A stretch of DNA of 13,320 nucleotides from JAAYZK01 sp964535025 (GCA_964535025.1 CAZHRW010000045.1:1-13320); one strand, 5' to 3'. Shown: positions 6,228-12,659, counted from the stretch's first letter. The notes: generated by a model not told the origin, from the sequence alone. Translations and numbers: made by a program.

Positions 6228-7403
6228 GTGCGACTGTGCGTGCCGGCAAACTACGATCGCAAGCTGGTCGGCTACCTGGCCGCCCATCCCGTCGAGGAGG
6301 TGTACGGCAAGCTGCCGGCGGACTTCGTCGGTGGGGGACGACCCAGCTACATGGGCACACCTGTCTCGATGCGCGACCTGGCCCGGTACGTCGCGGAGCT
6401 GCGACGCCACGGGATCGCCTTCAACTACCTGCTGAACGCCGCCTGCCTGGGCAACCGCGAGTGGCGCCGGACGTGGCAGAAACGGTTGCGGCGGTTCCTG
6501 CGACGGTTGTGGGCGATCGGCGTGACCCGCCTGACGGTCTCGACGCCCTTCCTGCTCGAGCGGATCCGATTCGCGTTCCCGCAGTTCCGCCTGAAGGTGG
6601 GCATCTTCGCCCAGGTCGATACGCCCGAGCGGGCGCGGTTCTGGGAGGACCTCGGCGCCGACGCGATCACCCTGGAAAGCTTCTCGATCAACCGCGATTT
6701 CGCCCGCCTCCGAGCCATCCGCGACGCCGTGAGCTGCGACCTCCAACTGATCGCCAACCACGTCTGCCTGCCCAACTGCCCCATGCAGCCCTACCACCAG
6801 AACGGCTTCGCCCATGCCTCCGACGGCTCGGGGGGCGTCTTCCTCGACTATTGCTTCCTGCGCTGCACGCAGCGGCGCCTGGCGGATCCGTCCCTGTTCA
6901 TCAAGGCCGCGTGGATCCGCCCCGAAGACCTGGACCGCTACGAGGCGATCGGCTACGACACCTTCAAGCTGCTCGAGCGCGGCATCCCCTCCGAGGCTCT
7001 CACCCGGCGGGTCGAGGCCTACAGCGCGCGACGGTTCGAGGGGAACCTGGCCGAACTACTGCTGTCGTACGGCTTCAGCGAGCCGCTTCGGCGCCACCGT
7101 CTGTGGGCGGTGCGGCACTTCTTTCGGCCGGGGCAGGTCTGGCCGTGGAAACTGCTGCCGATGCTCGAGACCATCCGCCGCCAGGGCATCCTCTACCCGA
7201 TCGACACGATGCCGATCGTCATCGACACCGCCGCCCTCCCGCCGGACTTCATCGAGCACGTCGGCGACGGCGACAGCGACGCCTACTGCCGGCAGATCGC
7301 CCGCGCGGCGGTCCGCGTGGCGCCCGCGTACCGGCGCGAGGCGCTGGCGGGCGTCTCCGAAGTGGCCCGGTCGCTGGTGTTCGGGAGGCTGTGGCATGCG
7401 TGA
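6228..7403 (+). CDS. U32-family protein with four-cysteine cluster (UbiU/UbiV-related)
   Basis: A 391-residue protein of the U32 collagenase-like family, with a TIM-barrel-type N-terminal half. The family region is clear: IFAQVDTP (127-134), LGADAITLE (142-150), and LIANHVCLPNCPMQPYHQN (174-192). Four cysteines, Cys180-x3-Cys184 and Cys209-x3-Cys213, are placed like the ligands of the [4Fe-4S] cluster in UbiU, UbiV and RlhA. Those proteins catalyse O2-independent hydroxylation, so this one may hydroxylate a polyketide or other intermediate rather than act as a peptidase (inference). Translation begins at a GTG at 6228, fixed by GGAGGAG at 6215-6221 with a 6-nt spacer. A 34-bp gap separates it from the previous gene, and it overlaps the next by 8 bases. 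The last ~110 residues after the U32 core resemble nothing I can name. Confidence 0.8.
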   Translation: MRLCVPANYDRKLVGYLAAHPVEEVYGKLPADFVGGGRPSYMGTPVSMRDLARYVAELRRHGIAFNYLLNAACLGNREWRRTWQKRLRRFLRRLWAIGVTRLTVSTPFLLERIRFAFPQFRLKVGIFAQVDTPERARFWEDLGADAITLESFSINRDFARLRAIRDAVSCDLQLIANHVCLPNCPMQPYHQNGFAHASDGSGGVFLDYCFLRCTQRRLADPSLFIKAAWIRPEDLDRYEAIGYDTFKLLERGIPSEALTRRVEAYSARRFEGNLAELLLSYGFSEPLRRHRLWAVRHFFRPGQVWPWKLLPMLETIRRQGILYPIDTMPIVIDTAALPPDFIEHVGDGDSDAYCRQIARAAVRVAPAYRREALAGVSEVARSLVFGRLWHA

Positions 7404-8082
7404 GCGGCAGTGCGATCAGCTCGAGTGGATCGACCGGCCCGACTGCCCGGCCGAGCTGCTGGCCGCCAGCGACCGGTTGATGGCGCAGGTCAACCGGTGG
7501 TTCGGCGGGACCCGCCTGGTGCAGGCCTTCATTGCCGGCGAACTGCGACGGCGGGGCGGCGATCGGCCCCTCCGCGTGCTCGATCTCGGCTCCGGCAGCG
7601 GGGACATCCCCGCGACGATCAGCCGCTGGGCGCGACGGCGGGGACGGGCGGTGACCTTCACCTGTGTCGACTGCCGCCCCGCGGTCGGCGAGGTCGCCGA
7701 AGGGCTGCAGCGCGTGACGGCCGACATCCTCGACTACACGCCCGAGGAGCCCCACGACTGCGCGGTCGCCTCGATGGTTCTGCACCACCTGCGGGATGAG
7801 CAGATTGCCGACCTGCTGAGCCGCCTGGAGCAGCTCGCGCCGCGGCTGTTTATCAGCGACCTGCGTCGCAACGGGATCACCTGGATCGCCGGGCGCCTGC
7901 TGACGGTGCCCTGTCCGGCGGGGGTGCGTCACGACGCGCTGCTGTCGATCCGTCGCGGATTCCGGCCCGGCGAGCTGCGGCGGCTGATCGCGGCCGTGCC
8001 GGGGGTGACGGCGCGGGTGCGGGGGATGGCCTTTCACCGCGTCATCGCGGTGGTCGAGACCGACGGGAGCACGGCAATATGA
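7396..8082 (+). CDS. Class I SAM-dependent methyltransferase (type III PKS-associated)
   Basis: A 228-residue class I methyltransferase. It shows motif I VLDLGSGSGD (61-70), the acidic end of strand 2 CVDCRP (90-95), motif II-like TADILDY (108-114) and motif III region SMVLHHL (126-132). Small methyltransferases of this kind are very often encoded beside bacterial type III polyketide synthases and methylate the phenolic or pyrone product. The start at 7396 is supported by GGGAGG at 7383-7388 (7-nt spacer) and overlaps the U32 stop by 8 bases. The frame is open far upstream, but that part is antisense or shadow of the U32 gene. It overlaps the PKS start by 4 bases (ATGA at 8079). O- versus C-methylation cannot be decided from sequence. 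Confidence 0.88.
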   Translation: MRERQCDQLEWIDRPDCPAELLAASDRLMAQVNRWFGGTRLVQAFIAGELRRRGGDRPLRVLDLGSGSGDIPATISRWARRRGRAVTFTCVDCRPAVGEVAEGLQRVTADILDYTPEEPHDCAVASMVLHHLRDEQIADLLSRLEQLAPRLFISDLRRNGITWIAGRLLTVPCPAGVRHDALLSIRRGFRPGELRRLIAAVPGVTARVRGMAFHRVIAVVETDGSTAI

Positions 8083-9206
8083 TGAAGATTTACCTGCGCT
8101 CGCTGGCCACGGCCAACCCGGCGATGTACGTCACCGGCGCGACGGCCCTGGCGGGATTGCAGGAGAGCTACGCGATGACGGCGGCCGAGCGCGACCTGTA
8201 CGAGCGGCTCCTGCTGCACGGGCCGATCCGCGGGCGGTACGTCGGCCTCGACCATCCCCGCGACGCCGCCCAGACCGACCCGGACGACCTGAACCGGAGG
8301 TTCCATCGTTTCGGACGGCAGATCGCCACGGCCGCGGCCGGCAAGGCGCTCGAGGCCGCAGGCGTGGCAGCCGCCGACGTGACGGCCCTGGTGACCAACA
8401 CCTGCACCGGCTATCTCTGCCCGGGCATGTCGAGCTACCTTGCTGAAGATCTTCACCTCGACGACGCGGTCGGCGTGTTCGACCTGATGGGCATGGGGTG
8501 CGGCGGGGCGCTGCCGAACCTGCAGTGCGCCGCCGGCGCACTGGCGCGGCGGGCCGACGGGCCGGTGCTGTGCGTGGCGTTCGAGGTGTGCTCGGCGACG
8601 CTGTTCATGGGTCCGCAGGGCGACCTGGTCGTCAGCAACGCCCTGTTCGGCGACGGCGCCGCCGCGGCCGTCGTCGCCGCCAGTGACAATGGGCCCGTCG
8701 GGCCGGTGCGCCTGATCGACTTCGAATCGGGCCTGTTTCCCACCCAGCGCGAGCTGCTGCGCTATCGCCTGGAAGGGGGTCGCCTGCGAAACGTTCTGAG
8801 CCGTCGCGTCCCCGTTGTCGGCGCCCGCGCCGCCGCACGGGTCGTCGACCGCCTCCTGGCCCGCCACGACCTGCGGCGGGAGGACATCGCCCACTGGGTC
8901 GTGCACGCCGGCGGCACCACCGTGCTGGAGCGCATCGGCGAACAGCTCGGCCTCGATCGCCACGCCCTCCGGCACGCCTACGCGGTCCTGCGCGAGTACG
9001 GGAACATGTCGTCGCCCTCGGTCCTGTTCGTCCTGCATCGCCTGCTCGACGACGACCCGCCCGCCGCCGGCGACCGGGGCATCCTGCTGTCGTTCGGCGC
9101 CGGCTTCACCGCGTTCGCGGCGCTGGTGGCGTTCACGGGGATCACTTGCCCGGGTCCCACCGACCGACCAGGCGTTCGAAGCAGGGGTCGGGGAACTTCT
9201 GCTTGA
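8079..9206 (+). CDS. Type III polyketide synthase (chalcone/stilbene synthase family)
   Basis: A homodimeric thiolase-fold enzyme that extends an acyl-CoA starter with malonyl-CoA and cyclises the product. The catalytic triad is complete: Cys141 in MGMGCGGALPNLQ, His276 in WVVHAGGT, and Asn309 in YGNMSSPS. The typical GAGF element near the end is at 340-343. Bacterial members usually make alkylresorcinols, alkylpyrones or tetrahydroxynaphthalene; which one applies here is unknown. The start at 8079 uses GGGAG at 8065-8069, with an ATG at 8082 as the alternative. The natural family end is near Phe352 (about 9134). The remaining ~23 residues, rich in Gly, Pro and Arg, are encoded antisense to the asnB remnant and look non-native. 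It is the last gene of the cassette. No terminator is visible downstream. Confidence 0.93.
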   Translation: MMKIYLRSLATANPAMYVTGATALAGLQESYAMTAAERDLYERLLLHGPIRGRYVGLDHPRDAAQTDPDDLNRRFHRFGRQIATAAAGKALEAAGVAAADVTALVTNTCTGYLCPGMSSYLAEDLHLDDAVGVFDLMGMGCGGALPNLQCAAGALARRADGPVLCVAFEVCSATLFMGPQGDLVVSNALFGDGAAAAVVAASDNGPVGPVRLIDFESGLFPTQRELLRYRLEGGRLRNVLSRRVPVVGARAAARVVDRLLARHDLRREDIAHWVVHAGGTTVLERIGEQLGLDRHALRHAYAVLREYGNMSSPSVLFVLHRLLDDDPPAAGDRGILLSFGAGFTAFAALVAFTGITCPGPTDRPGVRSRGRGTSA

Positions 9207-9489
9207 AGAGGGTGTAATACCAGCGCTCCTTGGGCGACGAGAGGCTATAACCCTCGGGCGTGGTGCGGGCCGCGTCGGCGAAGTCGCCGGCGTTGCCGTC
9301 GTCATCGGCGACGCCGTCCATGAGGTCGTCGGTGCCGGTGCCGGCGGAGAAGCGGAGCTTCTCGCGGCGGTAGATCGCCTCGGGCAGCAGGTCGCGGAAG
9401 GCCTCGCGGAGGATGTGTTTCTCGATCCATCGGCCGCCGGCGGCGGGGTGGATCACGCCCTGTCGCTGGTGGGTCTGGGTCGTGGTCAT
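9142..9489 (-). pseudogene. C-terminal fragment of an AsnB-type asparagine synthetase
   Basis: A 115-residue reading frame on the minus strand that matches only the extreme C-terminus of glutamine-hydrolysing asparagine synthetases. The recognisable run is IEKHILREAFRDLLPEAIYR (22-41), then KLRFSAGTGTDDL and SPKERWYYTLFKQKFP (85-100). A complete enzyme has about 500-630 residues with an N-terminal glutaminase domain and an ATP-pyrophosphatase domain. Both are missing, including the SGGLDS loop. Still, the frame is undamaged and has AAGGAG at 9501-9506, 11 nt before the ATG at 9489, so a small protein could be made. It converges on, and overlaps by 65 bp, the PKS gene. I favour a deletion remnant. 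A repurposed mini-protein is possible but unsupported. Confidence 0.75.
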
Positions 9490-9555
9490 AAGATGCGTCA
9501 CTCCTTGTTCAAGACGCCGCCGTCTGCGGCGTCCCCGTCGCCGGCAGGATCTCGG

Positions 9556-9733
9556 TGGCAGGCCCTCGCCGGCCAGGCAGCAGCTCATCCCGCCGTAGCG
9601 GCCATCGACCTTGAACGGACTGATGATCAGCGTGATGAACGACACGAACGGCCTGGCGCGCAGCGCGTCGGCCGACCCGGCGATCATCGCCGCCATCTCC
9701 ACCACCTTGCGGCACCCGTCCAGCGAACAGCAT
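9556..9733 (-). pseudogene. Remnant of MttB-type (trimethylamine/betaine:corrinoid) methyltransferase
   Basis: About 55 residues on the minus strand, DGCRKVVEMAAMIAG followed by SADALRARPFVSFITLIISP and FKVDGRYGGM, look like an internal stretch of MttB-superfamily corrinoid methyltransferases (typical RPF.S.I..ISPLK.D motif). The full family length is near 500 residues. Only about a tenth remains, with no start or stop of its own. A one-base shift at about 9721 separates an upstream MLFA from the DGCRK segment. Downstream, after GEGLP (9556), the similarity ends abruptly in an Arg-rich stretch before the asnB fragment. It appears to be a degraded, frame-broken relic, and the identification rests on motif memory only. 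Confidence 0.5.
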
Positions 9734-9738
9734 CCCCT

Positions 9739-9756
9739 GGGGCGTGCAGCGCCCCC
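9739..9756 (-). terminator. Hairpin just downstream of marR, possible terminator
   Basis: GGGGCG (9739-9744) and CGCCCC (9751-9756, allowing for the central TGCAG) can pair as a 6-bp GC stem about 20 bp after the MarR stop codon. No U-tract follows on the minus strand, so intrinsic termination is uncertain. Confidence 0.3.
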
Positions 9757-9774
9757 GTGCGGCGAACGAACGCG

Positions 9775-10317
9775 CTAGTCGGCGCCCGGCGGTTCGGGCG
9801 GCTCGGAGGAGGTCGCGTCGAGCGGGTCGGTCGTCAGCATGGCCGCCGCGTCGAGGTCGCGGGCTTCCATCATGGCTACGAGCCGCTGCAGGGTCGAGAG
9901 GATCTGGGTCTGCTCCCAGTCCTCCAGACGGTTGAACTGCCGGGTGAACTCCTCCTGGAGCAGCGGCGGCGCCTCGGCCGCCAATCGCTTGCCCTTGTCG
10001 GTCAGCCACACCTCGACCCGTCGCTTGTCCCGCTCGCTGCGGTGCCGCTCGATCAGCTCCCGGCGGGCGAGGCGATCGAGAATCCCCGTCACCGTCGCCT
10101 GGCTGAGGTGGATCGCGCGGGTCAACTGCCCCACGCTCATCCCGTCGCCCGACGCCAGCTCCCGCAGGACCGTCAACTGTGGCCCGGTCAGGCCGTACCG
10201 GCTGACCAGGTCCCGCGAGCGCAGGTCGATGGCTCGAATAATACGCCGCAAGGCGACCACCACCATCGGCGTGATGGCCTCGGGTGGGACGTCGTCCTGG
10301 CGATGCTGTTGAAGCAT
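9775..10317 (-). CDS. MarR-family transcriptional regulator
   Basis: A 180-residue winged-helix repressor or activator that should bind DNA as a dimer. The first dimerisation helix and GLTGPQLTVLREL (42-54) precede the recognition helix region SVGQLTRAIHLSQATVTGIL (61-80). The wing RHRSERDKRRVEVWLT (91-106) carries the family's DxR signature (Asp97-Lys98-Arg99). The C-terminal helices (DWEQTQILSTLQRLVAMM, 133-150) and a Pro/Glu-rich tail are slightly longer than a minimal MarR. Regulators with a similar WEQTQILSxLQR tail are, from memory, often next to compatible-solute genes, so it may once have controlled the neighbouring asnB/mttB-like genes that are now remnants. The ATG at 10317 lacks a good ribosome-binding site but lies 8 bases after a -10 element, compatible with leaderless or very short-leader translation. 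Confidence 0.92.
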   Translation of the reverse strand: MLQQHRQDDVPPEAITPMVVVALRRIIRAIDLRSRDLVSRYGLTGPQLTVLRELASGDGMSVGQLTRAIHLSQATVTGILDRLARRELIERHRSERDKRRVEVWLTDKGKRLAAEAPPLLQEEFTRQFNRLEDWEQTQILSTLQRLVAMMEARDLDAAAMLTTDPLDATSSEPPEPPGAD

Positions 10318-10325
10318 AGACCCAA

Positions 10326-10354
10326 ACTATATCGGGCACAAAAGATTCGTGCAA
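10326..10354 (-). promoter_or_regulatory. Predicted marR promoter with internal dyad operator
   Basis: On the minus strand TTGCAC (10354-10349) and TATAGT (10331-10326) are spaced by exactly 17 bp. The -10 matches consensus at five of six positions, the -35 at three of six. An inverted repeat GCAC-N9-GTGC (10352 to 10336) fills the region from the -35 into the spacer, a usual position for MarR autorepression. The expected transcript start is at or within a few bases of the ATG at 10317. Confidence 0.5.
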
Positions 10355-10375
10355 GGAGGATCTTGGGCTGATTTT

Positions 10376-10397
10376 GCGGCCTTGCGGGACAGGCCGC
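10376..10397. terminator. Perfect 7-bp hairpin between marR and glycosidase gene
   Basis: GCGGCCT (10376-10382) and AGGCCGC (10391-10397) pair perfectly around an 8-nt loop. On the plus strand the stem is followed by TTTAAAA. On the minus strand, where the glycosidase-like gene would terminate, it is followed by AAAAT. It lies 218 bp past that gene's stop and just upstream of the marR promoter, so it may insulate the two units. The weak U-tract leaves its activity open. Confidence 0.4.
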
Positions 10398-10614
10398 TTT
10401 AAAAGGGCGGCTTATCGAGATCGCCGGCGAACCGCCCACCACGAGATCGCCGCGCCGGGCTGGGAAGGATTTGTACGTACCCTAAAGAAATCCCCTACTC
10501 TCGCGCCCCGACGGCGCCCCCCAGGCGCGCCGGCCAAACCGCCCCGGACGGCGTGGGCGATGGGAACAGCCTGGACAGACCGCTGCGGGTCGTCCATCGT
10601 GTCCATTTCGCTCG
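10398..10614. other. Non-coding spacer, no gene seen
   Basis: This stretch between the hairpin and the stop of the glycosidase-like gene shows no supported gene, RNA or promoter. It contains an AT-rich patch around 10470-10495. The open frames here lack ribosome-binding sites and protein-like composition. Confidence 0.5.
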
Positions 10615-12276
10615 TTAGTCCAGCACGTACACGTGCACCGCCAGCGGCTCGAAGGTGTCGCTGAACGTCCCATCGTCGACCGCCACGCTGCGCCCTTCCT
10701 TCCACACGGTCGCGCGGGCGGCCCGGACGGCCTGGAGTTTGAAGGCGGGGGTGACGGCCTCGCGGGTGACGTTGACGGCGATGACGTAGACCTTCCCCTC
10801 GTAATCCTTGCGGATGGCCTGGATCGCGCCGCCCTCGGCTTCGGGGTCGTCGGTGGCGTCGCCGCCGACCGCCAGCGCCCGGTCGGTATTGCCCATGACG
10901 ATCGGGCCGGCTAGGGCGGTCAGCTCGTCGTTGGTCCGCTTCAGCTCGGCCTTCATGGCGTCGGTGAGGTTATTCCAGCGGAACGGGTTGAACGCGATCG
11001 TGAAGTACCCGATGCCCCGCGCGCCGTTGGCGATGGCCGACCAGACCTCCGCGCGCATCTCTTCCGGCGTCGGGCCGCGGGTCTCGTCGGGCGTCCACGC
11101 CAGGTCCTGGTCGCTGGCCTCGACGATCGTCCATACCGGCTGATTCCGCCGCGCCAATTCCACCAGCTTGGCCGTCGCCCGTCCGACCTCGGGCAGGCGC
11201 CCGGGCTTGTTCCAGCCGGTGACGGGGTAATGATCGAAGCTGGTGATGTCGGTCGTCTCGAGGAACTCGCGATACCAGCGCAGGGGAATCTTATTGTAAC
11301 GGCCGAAGAACCCGCTCGTGAGGACCTGCCACGTCAGGGCATCCTTATCGAGCGATTTGATGTGCCGATACCGCTTGGCCTGCGCGTCGGGCAGGCCGCG
11401 GGGGCGCGGGCCGACGATCTTCCCCGGCGGGGGGCTGTCGGCGGTAGTGAAGCAGATCGCGTCAACGGCGAACATCGCCTCATCGGACGGCTCGCGATCG
11501 GCCCCGCCGACGGTCTTGCCGGGCACCACCTCGAAGGTCAGCGTGTGGGTGCCGGCGTCGAGCATGACCTCGCCGTAGTGGGCCCAGCCGACGCCCACGG
11601 AGCCCCAGTTGATCACGTCGGTCGCCTGCAGCGACCGCGGCGTGGTCTGGGATGGGCGGTCGTCGAGCGTCCACTGGGTCGGATTTGCCCAGATCTTGTT
11701 GAACTCCCGGACGAACAGGCGATACCGGCCGGGCTTGGCGACCTCGAAGGTCCAGGCCGCCTTGCCGTCGTCTTTCTGCGTGGCCAGCCAGCGGCCGCCG
11801 GACAGCTCATCGCGCCGCTGGTCCAGCCAGCTCGACCGTTCGAGCGTGTTGAGGTCGGCGGCTTCGCCTTCGATCCAGATCGTCGTCGCCTCGCCCGACA
11901 GGTCGGGCGTGAAACCGGGATTGGCCGCCGTGTCCGATTCGTGGTTGATCGTCCACGCCAAAACCGCCGGGTGGTCGACCAGGGCCTCGGTCACCATGCT
12001 GTCGTTGACCAGGGCCATCAGCCCGGCCTGGTGGAGCTTGTCGAGGTAGTCCTTGAGCTCGCCGTCGCCGCTGGGGTGCAGCGTGTTGACGCCGAGCTGC
12101 TTGTGGAATGGGATCGTCGACGCCGGCTGGGCCCAGACGAAGATCGGCAGGAACGGCTTGCCGTCCACCAGCAGCTCGCCCCGCTCGGTCAGTGTGGCGC
12201 GGGGCCCGGCGGCGTGTGCCGCCGCCGCGAAGAAAACAGCGATGATCAGTGTGAGTATCGATGTCGGTCGCACCAT
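10615..12276 (-). CDS. Secreted glycoside hydrolase-like protein with inserted carbohydrate-binding module
   Basis: A 553-residue exported protein. Residues 1-22 form a signal peptide: a basic start, a hydrophobic core ILTLIIAVFFAAAA, and an AHA-A cleavage site. The mature part starts like beta-galactosidase-type TIM barrels (ERGELLVDGKPFLPIFVW, 31-48; LGVNTLHPSGDGELKDYLDK). The barrel continues through HPAVLAWTINHESD (102-115). It is then interrupted by a beta-sandwich resembling CBM6/35 (IWIEGEAADLN at 134 to FAVDAICF at about 276), and resumes with YRHIKSLDKDA, SFDHYPV (346-352) and WTIVEASDQD (382-391). A C-terminal beta domain follows. Possible acid/base and nucleophile residues are Glu113 and Glu386, but the assignment is tentative. 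It probably acts on a polysaccharide outside the cytoplasm. The start at 12276 has AAGGAGG at 12283-12289 with a 6-nt spacer. It has no close operon partner. Confidence 0.8.
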   Translation of the reverse strand: MVRPTSILTLIIAVFFAAAAHAAGPRATLTERGELLVDGKPFLPIFVWAQPASTIPFHKQLGVNTLHPSGDGELKDYLDKLHQAGLMALVNDSMVTEALVDHPAVLAWTINHESDTAANPGFTPDLSGEATTIWIEGEAADLNTLERSSWLDQRRDELSGGRWLATQKDDGKAAWTFEVAKPGRYRLFVREFNKIWANPTQWTLDDRPSQTTPRSLQATDVINWGSVGVGWAHYGEVMLDAGTHTLTFEVVPGKTVGGADREPSDEAMFAVDAICFTTADSPPPGKIVGPRPRGLPDAQAKRYRHIKSLDKDALTWQVLTSGFFGRYNKIPLRWYREFLETTDITSFDHYPVTGWNKPGRLPEVGRATAKLVELARRNQPVWTIVEASDQDLAWTPDETRGPTPEEMRAEVWSAIANGARGIGYFTIAFNPFRWNNLTDAMKAELKRTNDELTALAGPIVMGNTDRALAVGGDATDDPEAEGGAIQAIRKDYEGKVYVIAVNVTREAVTPAFKLQAVRAARATVWKEGRSVAVDDGTFSDTFEPLAVHVYVLD

Positions 12277-12380
12277 GATGAGCCTCCTTAAGTGGCGAAC
12301 AAACCACCGCGAACACTAACGCACGGCCGGCGGCTTGTCAAATTCCACGGCCGAGGCAGACGTCGGTTTGCTCTTTCCCC
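12277..12380. other. Upstream region of glycosidase-like gene
   Basis: This region holds the ribosome-binding site AAGGAGG (minus, 12283-12289) of the downstream gene. No convincing promoter or other gene could be seen. Confidence 0.4.
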
Positions 12381-12574
12381 TCACGCCGGGGGGGGCTGGA
12401 AGGCGAGGTTTCTCACGTCGGCCACGACGTCGATCAGGTCGTTGCCCGGCTTGCCGGCGCGGTCGTTGGCGCGGCCTTCCGGATCGTGACCACAGCGGTC
12501 CCGGCGTTGGGGTCGTTGAAGGTGTAGCCGTCGTAGGCGCCGTCGGATGATGCGCTCAGCCGAACACCGCGCAT
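12381..12574 (-). pseudogene. Short frameshifted remnant of an unknown gene
   Basis: From the minus-strand ATG at 12574 (AAGGGG about 10 nt upstream) the frame reads MRGVRLSASSDGAYDGYTFN and then DPNAGTAVVTIRK. A one-base shift near 12478-12482 is needed to continue in protein-like sequence: GRANDRAGKPGNDLIDVVAD then VRNLAFQPPPA, ending at a TGA (12381-12383) after a run of eight G/C bases (12388-12395). Without the shift the frame becomes a low-complexity Ala/Thr/Pro tail that stops at 12434. Both halves have balanced, protein-like composition, unlike typical antisense shadow in this GC-rich DNA. I cannot name the family. Confidence 0.4.
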
Positions 12575-12605
12575 AGCAAAACCGCCCCTTGCACGACGAT
12601 CCGGC

Positions 12606-12629
12606 GGGGCCCGGCTTGAGCCGGGCCCC
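12606..12629. terminator. Perfect 10-bp GC hairpin downstream of the PEP-CTERM gene
   Basis: GGGGCCCGGC (12606-12615) and GCCGGGCCCC (12620-12629) form a perfect ten-pair stem around the tetraloop TTGA. It begins 31 bp past the stop of the PEP-CTERM gene on the minus strand, the expected place for a terminator or 3' mRNA stabiliser. No U-tract follows, so the mechanism is uncertain. Confidence 0.55.
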
Positions 12630-12659
12630 CGGGGGCTTGATACCACCTGTTGCCGCCTT

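Noticed and set aside
6814..7395. Upstream extension of the class I methyltransferase
   Set aside because: It is a different frame of the U32 gene with Ser/Arg/Ala-rich shadow composition. The ATG at 7396 has GGGAGG at proper spacing.
8034..9305. 423-codon minus-strand frame opposite the PKS
   Set aside because: Composition is typical of antisense shadow, and the PKS triad and family motifs are on the plus strand.
9142..9489. Part of an NAGGN-type osmolyte operon (AsnO plus MarR)
   Set aside because: The C-terminus looks like the general AsnB form rather than AsnO, and no partner synthetase is present. Kept only as a weak idea about the original context.
8815..10371. 518-codon plus-strand frame spanning the PKS end, remnants and marR
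   Set aside because: It changes character across unrelated genes and is antisense to marR and the asnB fragment. No start signal.
10353..10371. AAGGAGG on the plus strand upstream of a TTG codon
   Set aside because: The TTG frame stops after two codons, and the sequence belongs to the minus-strand marR promoter region.
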